Below, piece after piece: positions 31,938 through 47,300 of a stretch of DNA of 64,000 bases. Numbering within the stretch: the first letter of the stretch is position 1; every line of letters starts with the position of its first letter. Under the pieces are notes generated by a model. That model was not told the DNA's origin. It saw only the letters and a program-made list of their open reading frames with translations, and ran no database searches. Location of the stretch: assembly GCA_028673005.1 (NCBI GenBank), contig CM054116.1, positions 131,913,547-131,977,546 on the forward strand. The letters run 5' to 3'. Origin of the DNA: Tanypteryx hageni. Taxonomy: Eukaryota > Arthropoda > Insecta > Odonata > Petaluridae. The translations under genes and the position numbers were made by a program.

Positions 31938-34900
31938 CACATATGGTTTACCAGGAGAGCTTTAATGGCCGGCTTTTTTCAGGAAAAAGACTTTATTGGC
32001 ATATTTATCATGACCCCAAAAGATTATTCCATATGACAAATAAGAATGAATCTTTTCATTATATAATAATTTTAACATTTCAATATTGAAAATTTTGAAT
32101 AATCTATGTAGCATAAAATTTCCAGTTGATAATTTTTACTTTCTCCAATGACAGTGCTCGAATGAAAGTCGGCAACGCTGGTCACCAAGGCCCACGTGTC
32201 TCCCCGCCCCCAGAAGCTAACAAGTGTCTCTCATCATTGCGATGGACAGTGGGGCTGCTTTTTTAATAGATTCTTTATTTAAGGAGCTGAATAAGGTAAA
32301 ATTATCACTCAACTATATTAGAGAACATCATTACGATAATAATGAATCAAACATGTTGGGGAGTAAATCAGGATAGGAATAATAAACACAAGAGGATTTA
32401 TATTCCCAGTACAGCTCATTCATTAAGTTTAGTTTTGAATGCCTGGGCAAAAATGTAGTACAAAGTATGCACTGCATATCTATACTATAGTAAATCTGCT
32501 TCTAACTTATGAGATATCATATAGGAGGATACTCTAGTTGGTAGCATGAACTAAGGCAGGTGGCATCTGGATGCGCAGAAGGCATGGAATGTCACTTGGT
32601 TTCCGTCACTCCTTCACTTGGCCATTCAGCATCAGTCTGTTACAGCAGCTTTTGGGGTGCTGTTTGTACATTTGCGGCATAATTTTCGTGTTTATTTACT
32701 TGTTTTACAATTGAGATTTAAACGGTTGTGTTCTAAAATGGAGAGCGAAGGAAGTAAGCACAATGTTTTGCACAAACACGCAAGATAAATCATAAATAAA
32801 GTGTAGCAGTACTCGGGACCAGCGGAACAGGTTTGCAAAACAGGCAACTGCCTAGGGTGCCAAAGATTGAGAGGCAGAATGAAGAGTCAATGATTTGATT
32901 TCACAGCACTGTATATGTGTGTGTCTGTATTCTTTTCTTTAAGTAATGTATACTTATCATTCATCTTTGATTGATTCATTTTGCTATATTTTTTACATGC
33001 ATTTGTGTTGTATAAACCTTTATATTCAAAATGATTTCAATTCCTCTTCAATGCTGTGCACTACCCCAATCCTAAAAGTATAAGAAGAACTAGCGGTCTG
33101 AAGATGTTGGCGTACCAACTAAAATATGAGCCTAAAGTTATGATTTGCGTAATCTCTTGCTAAAAAATTATCATCTTAATGCCCATTTTTACCACTGTTA
33201 CTAACCATAAAGCTTTTTAATGTGGAAAGATATTGTTTTTAGTAATTATGAAAAAATATTTAATAATAAAAACAAGCTTTAATAATATTATATTTAAGTA
33301 ATACCGGTGCTTATAGACATCATTGTGTAATTACTAATAAAAGTAATTTTCAACTGTTAGATTTTTAGTCACATTTATATTGGAGTAGAGTGCCAAAAAA
33401 TTGTTTGCCAAGAGTGCCAAACTGTCAGTAGTACAAAAACGAGATGGAGCATGCAGATGACTCAACACGTACAGCAGGTTACAATGTTGCCAGTTGTCAA
33501 GAGCAAACAGCGAGCGCCTGTGGCATATCATGCATTGCTTTCTGAGCAAAAGCTTATGCAGGCTGCCGGTTTGGCAGCAATGTAACGTGTATTTCTCTCT
33601 CTCACTCTGCGCAGTAATGTTGACTCACCTGCCTTTGTCGTGCTGTAAACTATATTAGGGGGATACTAATGTTTAGGCACTTTCAGATGAGCTGGAGACA
33701 GGACGATATTATGTGTGTATGACCTTGTGCATAACTGCCTAGACAAATCAAAAACCTCATAATTGTCAAATAATGCAGCTGCTATAAAATTACATAGAAG
33801 TCTAAACAAATATTTAAGGTATATGTATTTCTGATTGTGCTACAAAATACAAGCTGACGGGTTTGTAAATGTGGAAGTGTTGATGTATTGCAGCATTTTT
33901 GTGTTTCGAATCTCCCAGCAGAAACGGAAAAATTATTTCTGATCAATTAATTGAAAATATTGCTTGATGAGATAAAAGCATGGAAAAAATCATTTAATGG
34001 GTGGTGACAGACTTTCAAAATTTATTATCTCTTTATCCATTCATTTCAGTGAACAGTTTTCTCAGGATGCCAACAAAAGACAAGATATTAAGGGGATTAA
34101 CTTAACTGTAAATGTGAAGGCCATAGCTATTTACAAGCCCTCATTATTCTACAATAGAACAGTTTGAATGTGTAACGTTCCTTAATTTCCAGAGCAGATC
34201 TGTGATAAATGCATAAAAATGATGCTATCAAATAGTCAAGCAGTGGACTTGAAATTTCTTAATTATGAACGAAATGTGCGCGTGTATTATTGGCTAATCA
34301 ACCTCTTCTTGGATTATTATAGCCATAGCTCCTTCCACACTGAACACACTCACAGTGAAGGAGGGGATCCCAGTGAGGGCTCCTCAAACCACACAAACAG
34401 GAGGTCGGATCACCTTGGAAAAAATCCTACCTTCGCAGGATTCAGGCCTGCTGTGTTTTCTTTGGGGAACCATATTTCAAGTACTTTACTACTATTTTTT
34501 TAAATGTTTATGTTATTTTGTAATAGCCTTTTGTCTGTGAATTAATAAATAATAATAAATCTTTTATTGCAGGTTCAGAATGTCTCAATTAATTTTATAA
34601 CAAAAACTTCATTGTTGAGGAGCAACAGCTAAGATATTATGATGAATTCTGCTCAAATAGAAGGGTAAAGGGGTAATCCATCACTGAAATATTAAACATT
34701 CAGTATGTACAGGGATGCTTGAACTCCAGGGAACTTCAATCTCCTACCTGAATCAATAATGCTAAGACCACAGAGGCCAACACGTTGTCTTTCAACTGGA
34801 TATCCCGGACAATTGCAAGTCAACTTTTGAGAACCTGCCCTAAATATGATTTCAAAGAATCTCCAAGCAGCCCAAGTGTTAGTGTTGCTGCTATGCTTGA

Positions 34901-36435
34901 ACAAGTTTTGCTTAATTTACTTATATCTTTTTGTTAAAAACTAAAAATTGTGTTTTTGGTAGCATGCATTGCAGTCATTACCTAAGTTCTAGCCACCTGT
35001 GGTTCAGAAACAGCAAGTGTGAAATGCCTCCATACTTGAGCTTACCTGGTCAGAGATGTGGATTATATTTAATGTGACTGAAAGACTGTGAAATGCGCTC
35101 ATACTGTAAAAATAAATAAATAAAATATCCAATACCCTGTCTTTTATTCAATTTTACTGTTTCTTGAATGCTGATATTTGCTTTACCTGCTCCACACTAA
35201 GATTTAAATAGAATTAAGGATTTTGTAGCTTTTCACTATAATAAACGAGCTGTATACATCATCTGTCTTACGAAATTCCGCAGATAATTAAAAACTGGTT
35301 ATGCAGGAGCATTTCCTCTTTTTAAGAATATAATTGTTTTTAGCATTCAGTGGTTTTTTATTGTGCGGTTTTACAATTCTTTTCAGATCTGAATAATTTG
35401 GATATTGAAACAGTGTTGCCTTTCCAAAACTTAAAATATCTGTAGAATCAGAAAGAAAAATCTGTAGTATTATCTGTTAAAGGAATATTTATGCTCAAAT
35501 TTTGTTTTATATATGTAAATTTAGGAAAAACTAAACACGGTTATTTTACTTGCTTTACTAAAGAAATAAATCAGTTTTTTATGATAATAATTATTTATTA
35601 ATGGAAAAAGAAATACATCTGTTAGGAATATATAATGCAACTAGGTATGGCAATAAAACTAAATGGCTCAACCCTAAATGAAAAATATGTAAATCGAAAA
35701 AATATTTTTATGAATACATATGATGAAAAAGGTAAATGAAAATTTTTAATTCCCTCTAATTTACTACAACGTGATTTAGGACTATACTTAACGATTATAT
35801 TTCTCTCCTGCCTTGATCGATCTCTTTAACAGTGACTTTCTTGCATTAAAATTATAACGATATGCATTCTTTATGAATTGTTTTGTTAATATTAAACCTG
35901 CATTAAGGAGAATATCTAACGTAAGACATTACTAAGGGTAAAGTGTTTACGATAGTCGCAGGTAGGTGTTGTAGTGATGGCAACAAAAAAAATAGTGCTT
36001 TACATATCTCAAACAAAACATTATATGGAAAATGTTTCAAACATAGGTTATTGAAAATGAAATTTCCTACAACTTTTATTCCAATACATATATACACTCA
36101 TCAAATATTAAACCAAATATTTCAAAAGAATCTGATGTGGCCGCCACATTACTTTCTCCATGACTAATATTTCGAAAAATTACAAACAGTGGTTGTGGCA
36201 GCTAAAAAATATGGTTTTTAAAAATGTTTCGAACAAATGTTGTAGAATATTCAATTTCCTGCAACATTTATATACCCATACATATACCCATTGATATAAA
36301 ATTTCCAAAATTTTGACAGTTTATATTTATCAAAGCTTTCACTTTGTTAAAATCTAATACAACAATGCATTTAATATTGAATTCACATACACATAACATT
36401 TAAAAGACAAAAGTAATCAATTAAAATCTTTTTTA

Positions 36436-36778
36436 ACACTTAGATTATACCTAATCATACTTATAATTCAAAGTTTAGTATAAAAATTTAGGTCTGTGCG
36501 GGACCTTCTACTAGAAAGTGTAGTTAAATTGAGATGTGCTAGTATATCATTATAGGAAATATCGACCAGTGAAATTACCATTTTAAATGGCAATCGATCT
36601 CAGAAATTTCTGCTGGACTCGTTCCATCATGTGGGAGTCCATTTCATAATATGGGCTCCAATTGACTGAACAATACTCCAGCTGACTGCGGACACACAGC
36701 AGTTACAGCAAATAAATTAGTAAAATCAGTTGTATTCCTGCATATAAATCCAAGAGATTCCATTGCTGCATTTGAAAT
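36436..36778 (-). pseudogene. LINE RT C-terminal relic next to Tigger, unit 2
   Basis: Same relic as at 16150-16492. Confidence 0.77.
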
Positions 36779-36779
36779 A

Positions 36780-37869
36780 CAGTAGAAGCCCTCATAACTG
36801 ACCTTCGCTTAACCGACTCGCTTGATTAACTGATGTTTTATGCCCCTAGGTCTGAAAACTGAAATCTACAGTCGAGTGCAACATTTTACATAAAACAACT
36901 AGTTTAAAAGAGTTTAAACCATTCCTTTCCTTACGCATGAATCTCACGAGTTGTTCTTTGTGCTAAAATGTTTCTCATTACATAGTAATCCAGTCTAGTA
37001 CGCATCTGCTGTCAGTTGTCCCACATACTAGTACTGTTCATTGTTATTTTAGTTATGATATTTAATCAATATAAAATTATGTATATATATATTATATATT
37101 CATATTTATTTATAGGATATGGGTGAGATAAGAAAGAGAGTGGTTGTTTCCATGAAAACTAAGCTTGATGCTCTGGAGAGAATTGATAGGGGTGTGTCAG
37201 TAAGACAAATTTCTGTGGAATTAGGTGTTGGAGAGACAACTGTGAAAGACTGGGAATAAAAGCTTGAATCAAGAATGATTTTGCAGTCAGATTGCAACAC
37301 AAGTGTCTTTATCTTCCCATTCAACATTAAAGAAATCAAAATTGGAAATTTTAGAAGATGCATAATGGCTGTGGTTTATGCAAGAAAGACATCATGGAAT
37401 TTCAATCAGTGGATCCATACACAAGGAAAAGGACCTAACCCTAAATCAAAAAATTGGTGGTGCGCAGAAATTTACTGCAAGTAATGGATGGCTTGGACAT
37501 TGGAAAAAACGTCATGGTATCCATGTATTAATCATCACTGGAGAGAAGTTATCGTCTGATCAGCATGCTGCTCAAAAATTTCTGCAGGATTTAAGAGAGC
37601 TTATCGACCAAGATAAATCAGTTGGAGGACAACTCTGCAATATAGACGAAACAGGTCTAAATTACAAAATGTTACCAACAAAAACGATGGCAAAAAAGGA
37701 TGAGCCTGCAGCATCAGGATACAAATAATCCAAAGAAAGACTCATGTAGCTGCCTGCAGCAATGCAGCTGGAACTCACAAATTGCCACATTTATTGTTGG
37801 TAAATCAAAAAATCCCAGAGATTTTAAAAGTATAAATCGTTTGTCTTCACCAGTTTACTACCACTACTA
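36780..37869 (+). mobile_element. pogo/Tigger-type relic, unit 2
   Basis: Same insertion as at 16494-17585. The transposase start is at 37119. It reads AAA where unit 1 has TAA just after the first frameshift region, so unit 1 gained one more stop in that frame. Confidence 0.84.
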
Positions 37870-37873
37870 CTAA

Positions 37874-39066
37874 TTGAGTCACACCACAAGAGTGTAGATT
37901 AACTGTGTGAGAATACTGGTATTGTGGTATTATGTAACTTGGAGTAGGATATACACTGGAAAGATGTGCAGCAAAGAGATTAGCAAATTCCTGAAATGAA
38001 CATAATTCCACAATCTACTTGTATTCGATGGAATGGAATCTTGAACACAACTAGTATAGGAGAGGTAACAAACTTTTGACAATGAGTCCCATTTAGCATG
38101 AAGAGATGCAAAAGAATTGTAATCTACACCAGATCTACTTATTTTAAGCTTCTTGTGGGTTATTTTCTTATCATATATTAAAGAAATTAATTTTTACTAA
38201 ACCAGTTGGGTAAGTGGGATGATCCATTCTCGTGTAAACTTTCAGGAACATACAGATTAATGGTATTATTTTCAAAATCATAAAAATAACAAACAGAATC
38301 ATCTAATTGTTTTTCAGTCAATATAAACCAATCTATAGAGATAAAGTAATCTATCATTGCAGAATATTTTCCTTTCCTAAAGTTGACAGTTTCAAAATTA
38401 ATATCTACACGTGGGGATACACCTACATGAAGTTCACACATAAGAGGAGGATGATAGGCATTACACGGCAAAAGTCACATCAACATCATACGCACTGTTC
38501 AATGAGCACTTTTTAATATCTGTTAAACACAAATCCAGAATCTCGCCATATTGCTTGGTAACTAAGTTTTTTGTACAAAATTCAGATATTGGCAGTGAGG
38601 TAAACTTCAGGAAAGAATTTTGACCAATTATTACCTGGCAAATTGAATCGCCACACATAAGCGAATGGGCGTCTGTACTCAAATATGCAAGACGCTTTAC
38701 TTCTTCGCGATATTTTTGGTATATGCCTTGGTCAGATTTGGGAGGAATGTAAACACATCATTAAATAGTTTAAGAGATGGAGATGACACCATGAGAAAAT
38801 TGTATCCAATGTTACACGAGGATGTAGCTTAAAGTTGATAAGATTTTAACATAAAATCAACACCAATTAGCACTCCACCTTCCCTTTTCTTAATACTTGT
38901 ACAATCACCGCAATCAGTTCTCTAAATTTTATAAATAAAAAGTGCCTATTGGGAATCGCATATATCGCGTGTTAGCCAAGTCTCATAGAATAATATGATA
39001 TCACACTCGATATTAACAGCTGAAATACGCATGTCCTTTAATTTTGTCCGCAAACCGCGGACATTC
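37874..39066 (-). pseudogene. LINE endonuclease and linker relic, unit 2
   Basis: Same relic as at 17590-18782, with a few copy-specific changes (for example near 38238). Confidence 0.81.
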
Positions 39067-40188
39067 TGTTAGTATGCGGAAATATTAGTTACAAATTTCT
39101 TAAATGTTTATCTATCACTATTTTGGGAACAAAGGAGTAATCTCCGCTCTTCATAACATTTTTATAATGACGACAGTTTATTGATTTTAGTAGGATTGTC
39201 GATGTAATTATTTAATTTTGAGTCATGTTCTATTCCAGGCGATATTTTTAGCATGTAAACAATTTTAAAAAATCGTTCCACCGTATATATGAAAATAGTT
39301 TTTAACTTGAACGAGAATTTCTAAATTTATTTAAGTTCCTTTAAAAATGAAACCAAAAGGAATGTATGATTTTATAAATAAATTTAAAGTTATTTTGATG
39401 TATACAATATCAACAAAATAAACATTAAAGAAAGACTAAAATAGTATAAAATTCTAGATATCGTACAAGGAGACGCTACGGACTGTAACTCACAGATTCG
39501 GTTCATCTTCTACCAGTGGAGAGTGTTGTTCAATATCTATAAGAATACCTTTTCGGAATTTCGAACCAATGGCTTTAACTTTAAGAGAAATAATTAATTA
39601 AAAAGTGCAAAAAAATGGACCGATTTTCAAATGCTTGTAACTTCGCTATCTCTGGAGTCTCTATGCTAGAGATAACGCTTAACATAAATCTCGCGTCCCG
39701 TACTTTTGGCATTCGAGACTCCCGCTTGCGAATTTTCTTCTCCTGCAAAATGTCCTTTTCCCTACAGCTTTTTATATCCCAATCTTCAGAAAGTAATTGA
39801 ACACTTCTAATTTCTTTACGCAGGGGAATTACTTTTAATTAATTAATAATTATCGCTCAATTTTATCTGGTAATTAAAATTAAGCATATTATTTTTGTAA
39901 GCCATTAGCAGCATTGTCATTTTAAAACAATAAAAAACTTGTCGGAATAATTTAAAGTTAAAAAGAATAATATTACCTTTATGATTCACTACGTCACTCA
40001 TTAAGGAAACTCCTCCCGTAGTGGAGTGTGTTTAACAGTAAGGCAATAAATAACACATCAAACAGCCACTTGATTTAAACTCTCATACGAGACCGTTTCA
40101 TTGTGTCAAATACTGGAAAAATCTTCGGTACTTGTCCTGTGAGATAATTCCCTTCCTTCCTTCATAATTCGCACATTATACAGAGGAA

Positions 40189-40406
40189 CCGAAAAGCTGT
40201 CACACACTCGGTGGAAATCTTTTCCTACTTGGGCCGAGCTCCCAAGGATAGCTTTCGTTGCGAAAATTGAAGTCCCGGGTTTGATTCCGGGGAATATCCT
40301 TCCAATTTGATTTACATGGGAAATCTGAAACCCACCGAGCAGGGAAATTTTCTCTTGCACATTAAAATATCTTAGAATTGTAATATCGGAGCTGGATTTG
40401 CACCGT
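40189..40406 (+). mobile_element. tRNA-derived SINE, copy B of unit 2
   Basis: Same insertion as at 19905-20122, with one change in the tail (GAGCTGG for GAGCGGG near 40391). Confidence 0.75.
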
Positions 40407-41338
40407 TCTCTGAGAGAAGGAATGGAGATTATAATTTTTATCGTAAAACGCTGCTTATCCATCTTATTTCTTCGAATTTCGCGTAAATACTGCCGTTTTT
40501 ATCACTCATTACGAGGGTGTAGCCATATGAACAACTATTGATGGACTCGGATTCGGAATAGTCTAATAAATACACGTATTGTTTCTGTCGAACGAAAATA
40601 CGCGTGTTCAATTTAATATCCCGTTCGAATGTATTTGTCATATTTTATAACGTTCAATTATGAAATTTGAGAACACAAGGAGCAACATATCTGCGGTGAT
40701 TTTAAAGCTATTAGAGCCAATATAAGTAGGTATTAAATAAATGATTAAATGGAAAGCTCGCATCGTTAGTTCTGTTTGGGTCGTCTTATTATTATGTTAT
40801 GCAGAGACATACTTTTCCTTCCTGTTTGTTGTTGCCAACGAAAACAATCTTCGTAACCCATGAAGTAAACAAGATCTAATTGTAAGTAATAACTTTTATT
40901 TTCTTTATCGCGCCTACTGAACATATTGATTGAAAGGAAATGGATTATTCAGGACGAAGAAGTGAACTAAAATACGTGTAGTTTCGTTACGTTTACCTAC
41001 ACTCAGCTTTTGTAAGTCAAAAGACATAAATAATTTACGACGAAGGAATGAGCGTGAGTGTAAAGATTAACGTACTTCATCTCAAGTGAGGTATGTATGA
41101 GTTAAATAATAATTCAATTTTCGATTGTTCTATCGCAAATTCTGTATTTCTTTGGCATCGCTTCTGATATGTCCTTTAGCAGTGCTTAGAATTTAAATTT
41201 ATCTTGTTTTCTAAATTGATTATGTCAAACAATGGAGGCTTATTTCTTGTGTCGTCTCTGTTGGCCGTTACCGTGGAAACCACACGATTCAGAACTAGTT
41301 CATTCTTGTTGAAAAAACTAAAGAAGACGGAGCGGAAT

Positions 41339-44300
41339 ATGAGCGGGAGAGGTAATTAACTTGTTTTTCACCAATATTATTGAAAATCTGGCATATTTCA
41401 GAACTCGGAACGTAGCCTAGCTCAGTTGATTAGTGGAATTTTAATTAAATGCATGGTTACTTGTCGTTGCAATCAACGATCGCTATTCTAGCCCTAATTT
41501 CATCGGTACATTTTGATTCTCTCGTTATCATGCTAGCAAGGTGCTTTACTTTACGATCTGAAACTGGTTCCGATGGCTTTCCAACTTACGTTCAAGTTAT
41601 TCCTTTCTCCATATCCAAATCAACTTGGATTTTTTCTCATTCGTTTCCTAGGATAATTTTGCTTATTTAACCTTAGCTGTGTCCGTCCGTCTTTCGAAGC
41701 ATTCGTCCTCGCTACAAAGACTAACTATTAATGCTTACACAACCAGTAAATTACTTATATAATCCTATCTCCTACAACATCTTGCTTAGCTTGAAACCAT
41801 CAAAGTAGGCTTACGAGTTAATACAAACTATAGTTTTAAGAAATTCTTTTCTTTTTGACAATCTTTGAATAGTTCAAAATGTAAAAGAAAGAGCAAAGCC
41901 GTCGACATACGTTAAATCCGAAATTCTTTTCTCATTTGTGTCGGCAGATTTTTATGATGAGTTAGCGAACGATGTTGCCCTAGGGCTGGCAATTTTTTTA
42001 TCCTGCCTGCTCCTGGCGTTCTGGGTATGGGAGGTCATTAGGCGGTACTGCGTCGGGCGCAGAAGAAGATGGAATGTTGAAGACGGCGTGCCCGACGTGG
42101 TGCATGATACCGCCAATTTGCCTGTAAGTATAATACGCGTATACTTGCGATTACATTCTTCTCTTATCTTATAAACCCTTCTAGTAGGTTATTTTATGCT
42201 GTTATTAACAAAAATGTTTCTGCTCTGATCCGCCTTCGGATCCCAAAGTATCATTTATGTATTTATTTATATATATTGAGAAACTTCGTCAACCTCACTT
42301 CATATCTACATAATTACGTCAACTCATCTTGTTGTTTTCTTATTCAGAATGAAGAGATTCCACGAGGAATCCTCAAAAAACATCAGGACCAGCAACACGT
42401 GAGTGTTTATCACCATGTTCTGATTTTTCTGCATATACATATTTACTCTGATGCATGAGTGGTGATGGTGCCAGTCATAGATGAAAATATTTTTCTCTCT
42501 CATAGATTTTAATGTATTAAATTATAGCTCACATCCCAAAACTTGTTAAGATTGATAAGATTGTTAGTATGTCAGCTGATACTACCAATAGGTAGTAACA
42601 TTGGTGGGGATTGCCATCCCGGAGGGATTTTCTAATCCCGGGGTTACGGGATTGTGATTTTTTCAATCCCGGGATCGAGGAAAAGTGGTGGGAAATGATA
42701 AACACACAATATTTTTAAACAATAATTTTGATCCATACACAGACATGAAATCATCATATGCAGTTATGGAAGTAATATCAAGTTTTCACAAAATTTAAGT
42801 AACGTCAATGAAAATAACTTTTTATCAGCAGGTAAAACTAAAATCAAACACGTATTTTTGGAGAAAATGTAAAGGAAATTTAAATAACTAAAGTAGCAAT
42901 TGTTGCGGTATCTTAAATTAAATTAAATGGATTGCATTTATGTAAATTAAACGGTACTATTAGATTAAGGTTCTCCTCACTTAAAAGCTATTCACAAATT
43001 TCTGAAGTACGCCCTTAAAAAACAAAGTGCATCTAATGTCGGGTCACTCATTCTTGTTCTGTATTTATTGCACAGCATCCCTGCTGATGAAAAAGCCCTT
43101 TCTGATTCTACACTAGTAGGAGGAATAGCTAGCAACTGCTGGTAAAAAAACTGCAGATTTTCTCATTTACGTCCATTTTCACGGAAATCCTTTTGCTCTG
43201 GTGCTATTGATAATGCTAGATCATTTGAATTATAGCAGGAGGATTATTTCTTGAGAGTAACTAAACATTGGGTAATGACCGAATCGAGTTCTTTCTTTAA
43301 CTTCTCTGAATATGATGTACCAGTCTCAAAACGTTCAGATGCTGCCGTTCGCTTAGTGTGTAAGTCATCATTTATAGATCGGCTTCTTGATGCTGATGAA
43401 ACTTGCTCTTCTTTCTTGTCCAGTGCTTCACATGTTTTACTAATATTACAATAACATGTACTCGGGTTTTCTGTAACAAACATTTTTATGTTCGCTAGTG
43501 ATGGCACAGAAAATATATTATCACGAGCCTGTGACCCGTACTGAAGATACCTCAATACCCCTGATAACTTTGTTCGTCTCTTCATTATTTGATTTTTCAT
43601 ATTATGTCCTAACTCTGTATTCACATCATTCAGTTTCTTCATCATGATTTCCAACGCTGTCTCACGCGTCAAAAGATTTGCATCTCTTCGGCAAAGAGCT
43701 TCCATAGCAATTTTCGCTGGCTGCAGTGTTGCAAAAATAGAAGAAGCAAGTTCATGTTCACTCTCACTAAATGATATATCGGAATTCAGATCGATTCATT
43801 ATGCAGGTTTTAAGCAATATAAAACGTTCGATCATTTCAGCTAAACTGTTCCAGCGAGTTCTTATATCCATAACAAGTGATTTTTCCTCACCCTATTGTT
43901 CGATTACATATTTCTGAAGGAATCTCTCGTTTTTTGCGAGTGATTTTCTGAAGAGAAGAACAGTTTTCCTTATTTTTTTAATCAATAACTCAATGTTTGT
44001 TTCTGATAGTTTGTACGCACCTCCGCCTTCAAACGAATCATCTTCGTCTGTTTCATCACTCGAGGAAAAGGATTCATCACTTGATTCATGTCCTTCCGAT
44101 TCCGCGAATTCCATTTCTTCTTGATAATATTCATTCTTCTTTAGGTTTGCCACACCCCAAAGGATATTTTTCATTTTTTTCGTTGTTCTTATTTTCCAAG
44201 AATGATGACATATCATAAACTCAGATAAAAAGCAGTTATTCTCATTGAATTCCAACGACTTATATATTTTATTATACATCAAATACAATTTAATAGTTGG

Positions 44301-47300
44301 CGCCACCTGATAGCAAAAGCAAATATGTCAATCCCGAAATCCCGGGATTTAGGTTTACCTAATCCCGAGATTTCGGGATAGAAATTTTGGACGGGATCCC
44401 GGGACTGCAATCCCTAAACATTGGAGGTGCAAAAAGTACAGGTTCGAAGAATCTTTCCGGAAATTATCGGACAACTGTAGTAGAACATTTGTGGGGATCC
44501 GTTGCACGGAACACATTTACATTAAAACGGTCTGTGGAAGTTGGTATTGTAAAAATATTCAGATTTGTTCATATGGACACGGTACGAGTGGAGACACTGA
44601 AATCATTTTGTGATTTTAACGACGAATTTTGTCGCATACGAGCACAAGATTTCTGAGACTTATGCTTACTCTTGAAAGAATAAATACTAAAAATGGTTCA
44701 ACAGCTTATTTTTTTATCAGTTGAAAATGCACCCGTTATTCTTCCGAAATTTGCCGAAGATCCTAAGTCAGCACTTTGGTTCTAGTTCTTACACAATGTT
44801 GATGCCATTTCCAAAATGGAGGGGAAGCCGCATGTGAATTTTTGCGCATGTATAAGAATTTGGAAGAGAAAGAAATCTAAGTTATTTCCGCCCAAAGTGA
44901 AAGAATTGGAGAGGAAAAGTGCTAACGATGGTACAGCCTTCCCTCGTTTTACGAACTTAATTCGTTCCACGAAAACTGTTCGTCAGGCGAAAACTCGTAA
45001 AACAAAGATTATTTTCCCATTGCATCGTCAAACGGTAGTTCGTAAAACGAGGGAAGGTGCATTCATTCATCCATCCATCAAGATGATCCAATCCAATTAA
45101 GTAAAGGACGCAAATTGGATGCACTCGAACAGCTAGAGATAATTATTTGTAAAGACTCGCCCCTCTTAAATAAATACCTTTTCCACAATCATTCGGCTCT
45201 ATTTAGCTTACCGAATATTTTTTTAATACTTTGTATGAACATTGTTGTCTTTGGCCCTTTTACCAAGTTTTCGTAACTTTTTGTAACATTTGGCTAGTAT
45301 GATGCTTTCGCCTTCGTTTCCCAACCGCTCATTCAATTACCTTAATCACCTGATGATGCTGCGATCGTAGTGAAAACGGTCGTGTTTAAATTTAAATTTG
45401 TGGAAACTACAAAGTCATTTTTTCATTATTACATATTGGAAATTATGTGACTCAGCACTTGGGCAAAAGAAATATTTTATGGAACTGTAAAATAATTTTA
45501 TTTTTCTGAGATTTGAATAAGCTTTGTTACTTTTTGTTTCATTAAATTGTAAATTTTTTTGAGAAACTTAATAAACTTCATTTCATGACTACGTATTGGT
45601 TTTAAGTCATCCTGATGTTTTGCTCTTCAGGCTGAAGAGCAGGCGCATGACCCCTCCTCTCCTCACTTCAGACGTAGTCAACCGCCGGGAAAACACGTGA
45701 GTGTTACCCTATTTATATGGGTAATCTATATATGTCTGTGTAATAATAAAACAAAAGATACATAATTATATAGTCAACAACAAAACATTAGTTCTCCTAT
45801 CAAAAGATTGAAAATATAAATAACAATTATCTGTTGAATTGCATTTATGTTCTTTGTAATGTTTAGATGCTTCTACCAGCTTCCTTAGTAGACCATTTTT
45901 TCCCCAGGTCAGATTTTGCGACGAGGTGACCGCGTCAAATGGCAATGGACACGCAGAATTGGTAAATTTTCATTCAAGTATCTTATTGCGCCGCCCCAGC
46001 TCGCTGCTCGCAACAATTCCGTAATGACGTTTGGCGGACGTTCTGCCTGCTAACATTCTTGCAGCTTCACATTAGCAAAGTATTTCAATCAAGTTCGATA
46101 AATCAAAATTCATTCTTTACCTTTTTGCGAAAAAATCTTTTTAGGATTAATTTTTAATTATTTTATTACGATGGTGGCCTGAGTCGCGCGCGGACATTTT
46201 GACAGCATGGGAAAATTTTGCCCGTTTAAAAAATAAAATACCATTTGCGAATAGGTTTAGTAAATGTTTGCCAGTAAATATGTAATACTTCTCATAACCA
46301 GCGACTTCAGCGAGGGCCAAAACGAGTATAGTGGAGCGAGGGGTTGTCGCGTGTAGCCCATGGAGCGGGTGTAAACGGCTTGTGCACCATCGGCGCAAAA
46401 GTTGGAGAATCTAGTAAAACTTAAAAAACGTGTTAAAATTTGCACCGGCACCGATATTACAATTCTAAGATATTTTGATACGCTAGAGAAAACTGCCCTG
46501 AACCACGGTTTTCGGATTTCCCATGTAAATCAAATGGGAAGGATAATAGATCCTGGAATCGAACCCGAGACGTTCAATATTCGAAACAAAAACTAACCTC
46601 GGGAGCTCGGCTCCGGTAGCGGGAGACTTCCACAAAGTGTCATGAAAAGCGGTCGATTGGTGCAAAAGTTCATAGATAGGGGTTCAAGAGACGGTCCGGC
46701 GTCGGCGGCCGAGGAAGGAGAGACAAGGATGAAGAAGAAGACCTCTCGTTGGAGCCGGACGGGACGGAGGAAAGCGAAAATTCGACAAGTGCGTTGAGTT
46801 ATACAGGTGGTAACGCGCCAGGTTTGTGGGGCGGGGCGGGGGGGAGAGTGGGGCCGTCGGGGGCGGGTAGGGCTGTCGTCGTAGGGGGAGGGAAGGGATG
46901 GAGGTCGGGGACCGATTTCGGGGCTTCTTGGGCCTCTGAAAACTCGTGAGGCGATTCCTGGGGGATAGATTTCGTGGGGCAGATCTGTTCGGGAGTGTCG
47001 CTGGGCGTCCAAAGAGGCTGCTGCGAGGTGGGATATTGGCGAAAAAAAATTTTTCGGGGATGGGTGGGCGGGCGGGCGGTGGGTGTGAGATTGATTGATT
47101 GCAAATGTTTTATTGTTTGGGGAAATTCGTTCCATAGTCTGCAAGCGGTAATAATGATGGAACGCTGAAAATTACTGTCTTGTGATGAGGAATAAGGAGT
47201 TTATGCCTCCCTCTGGTATTACGGTTATGTACAGTGTCTAAACTCCTGAATTCCGTGGAAAGATAATGTGGATTGTTATAAGTAAGTAATTGGTATAGTA

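Larger units (their letters stand above)
20326..40609 (+). repeat. Tandem segmental repeat unit, copy 2 (20,284 bp)
   Basis: Collinear with copy 1 at an offset of +20325 up to the poly-C tract. The offset becomes +20322 after it, +20286 after the (AT)n tract near 31915 and +20284 after a second small AT tract. All exons and mobile-element relics are retained. Confidence 0.97.
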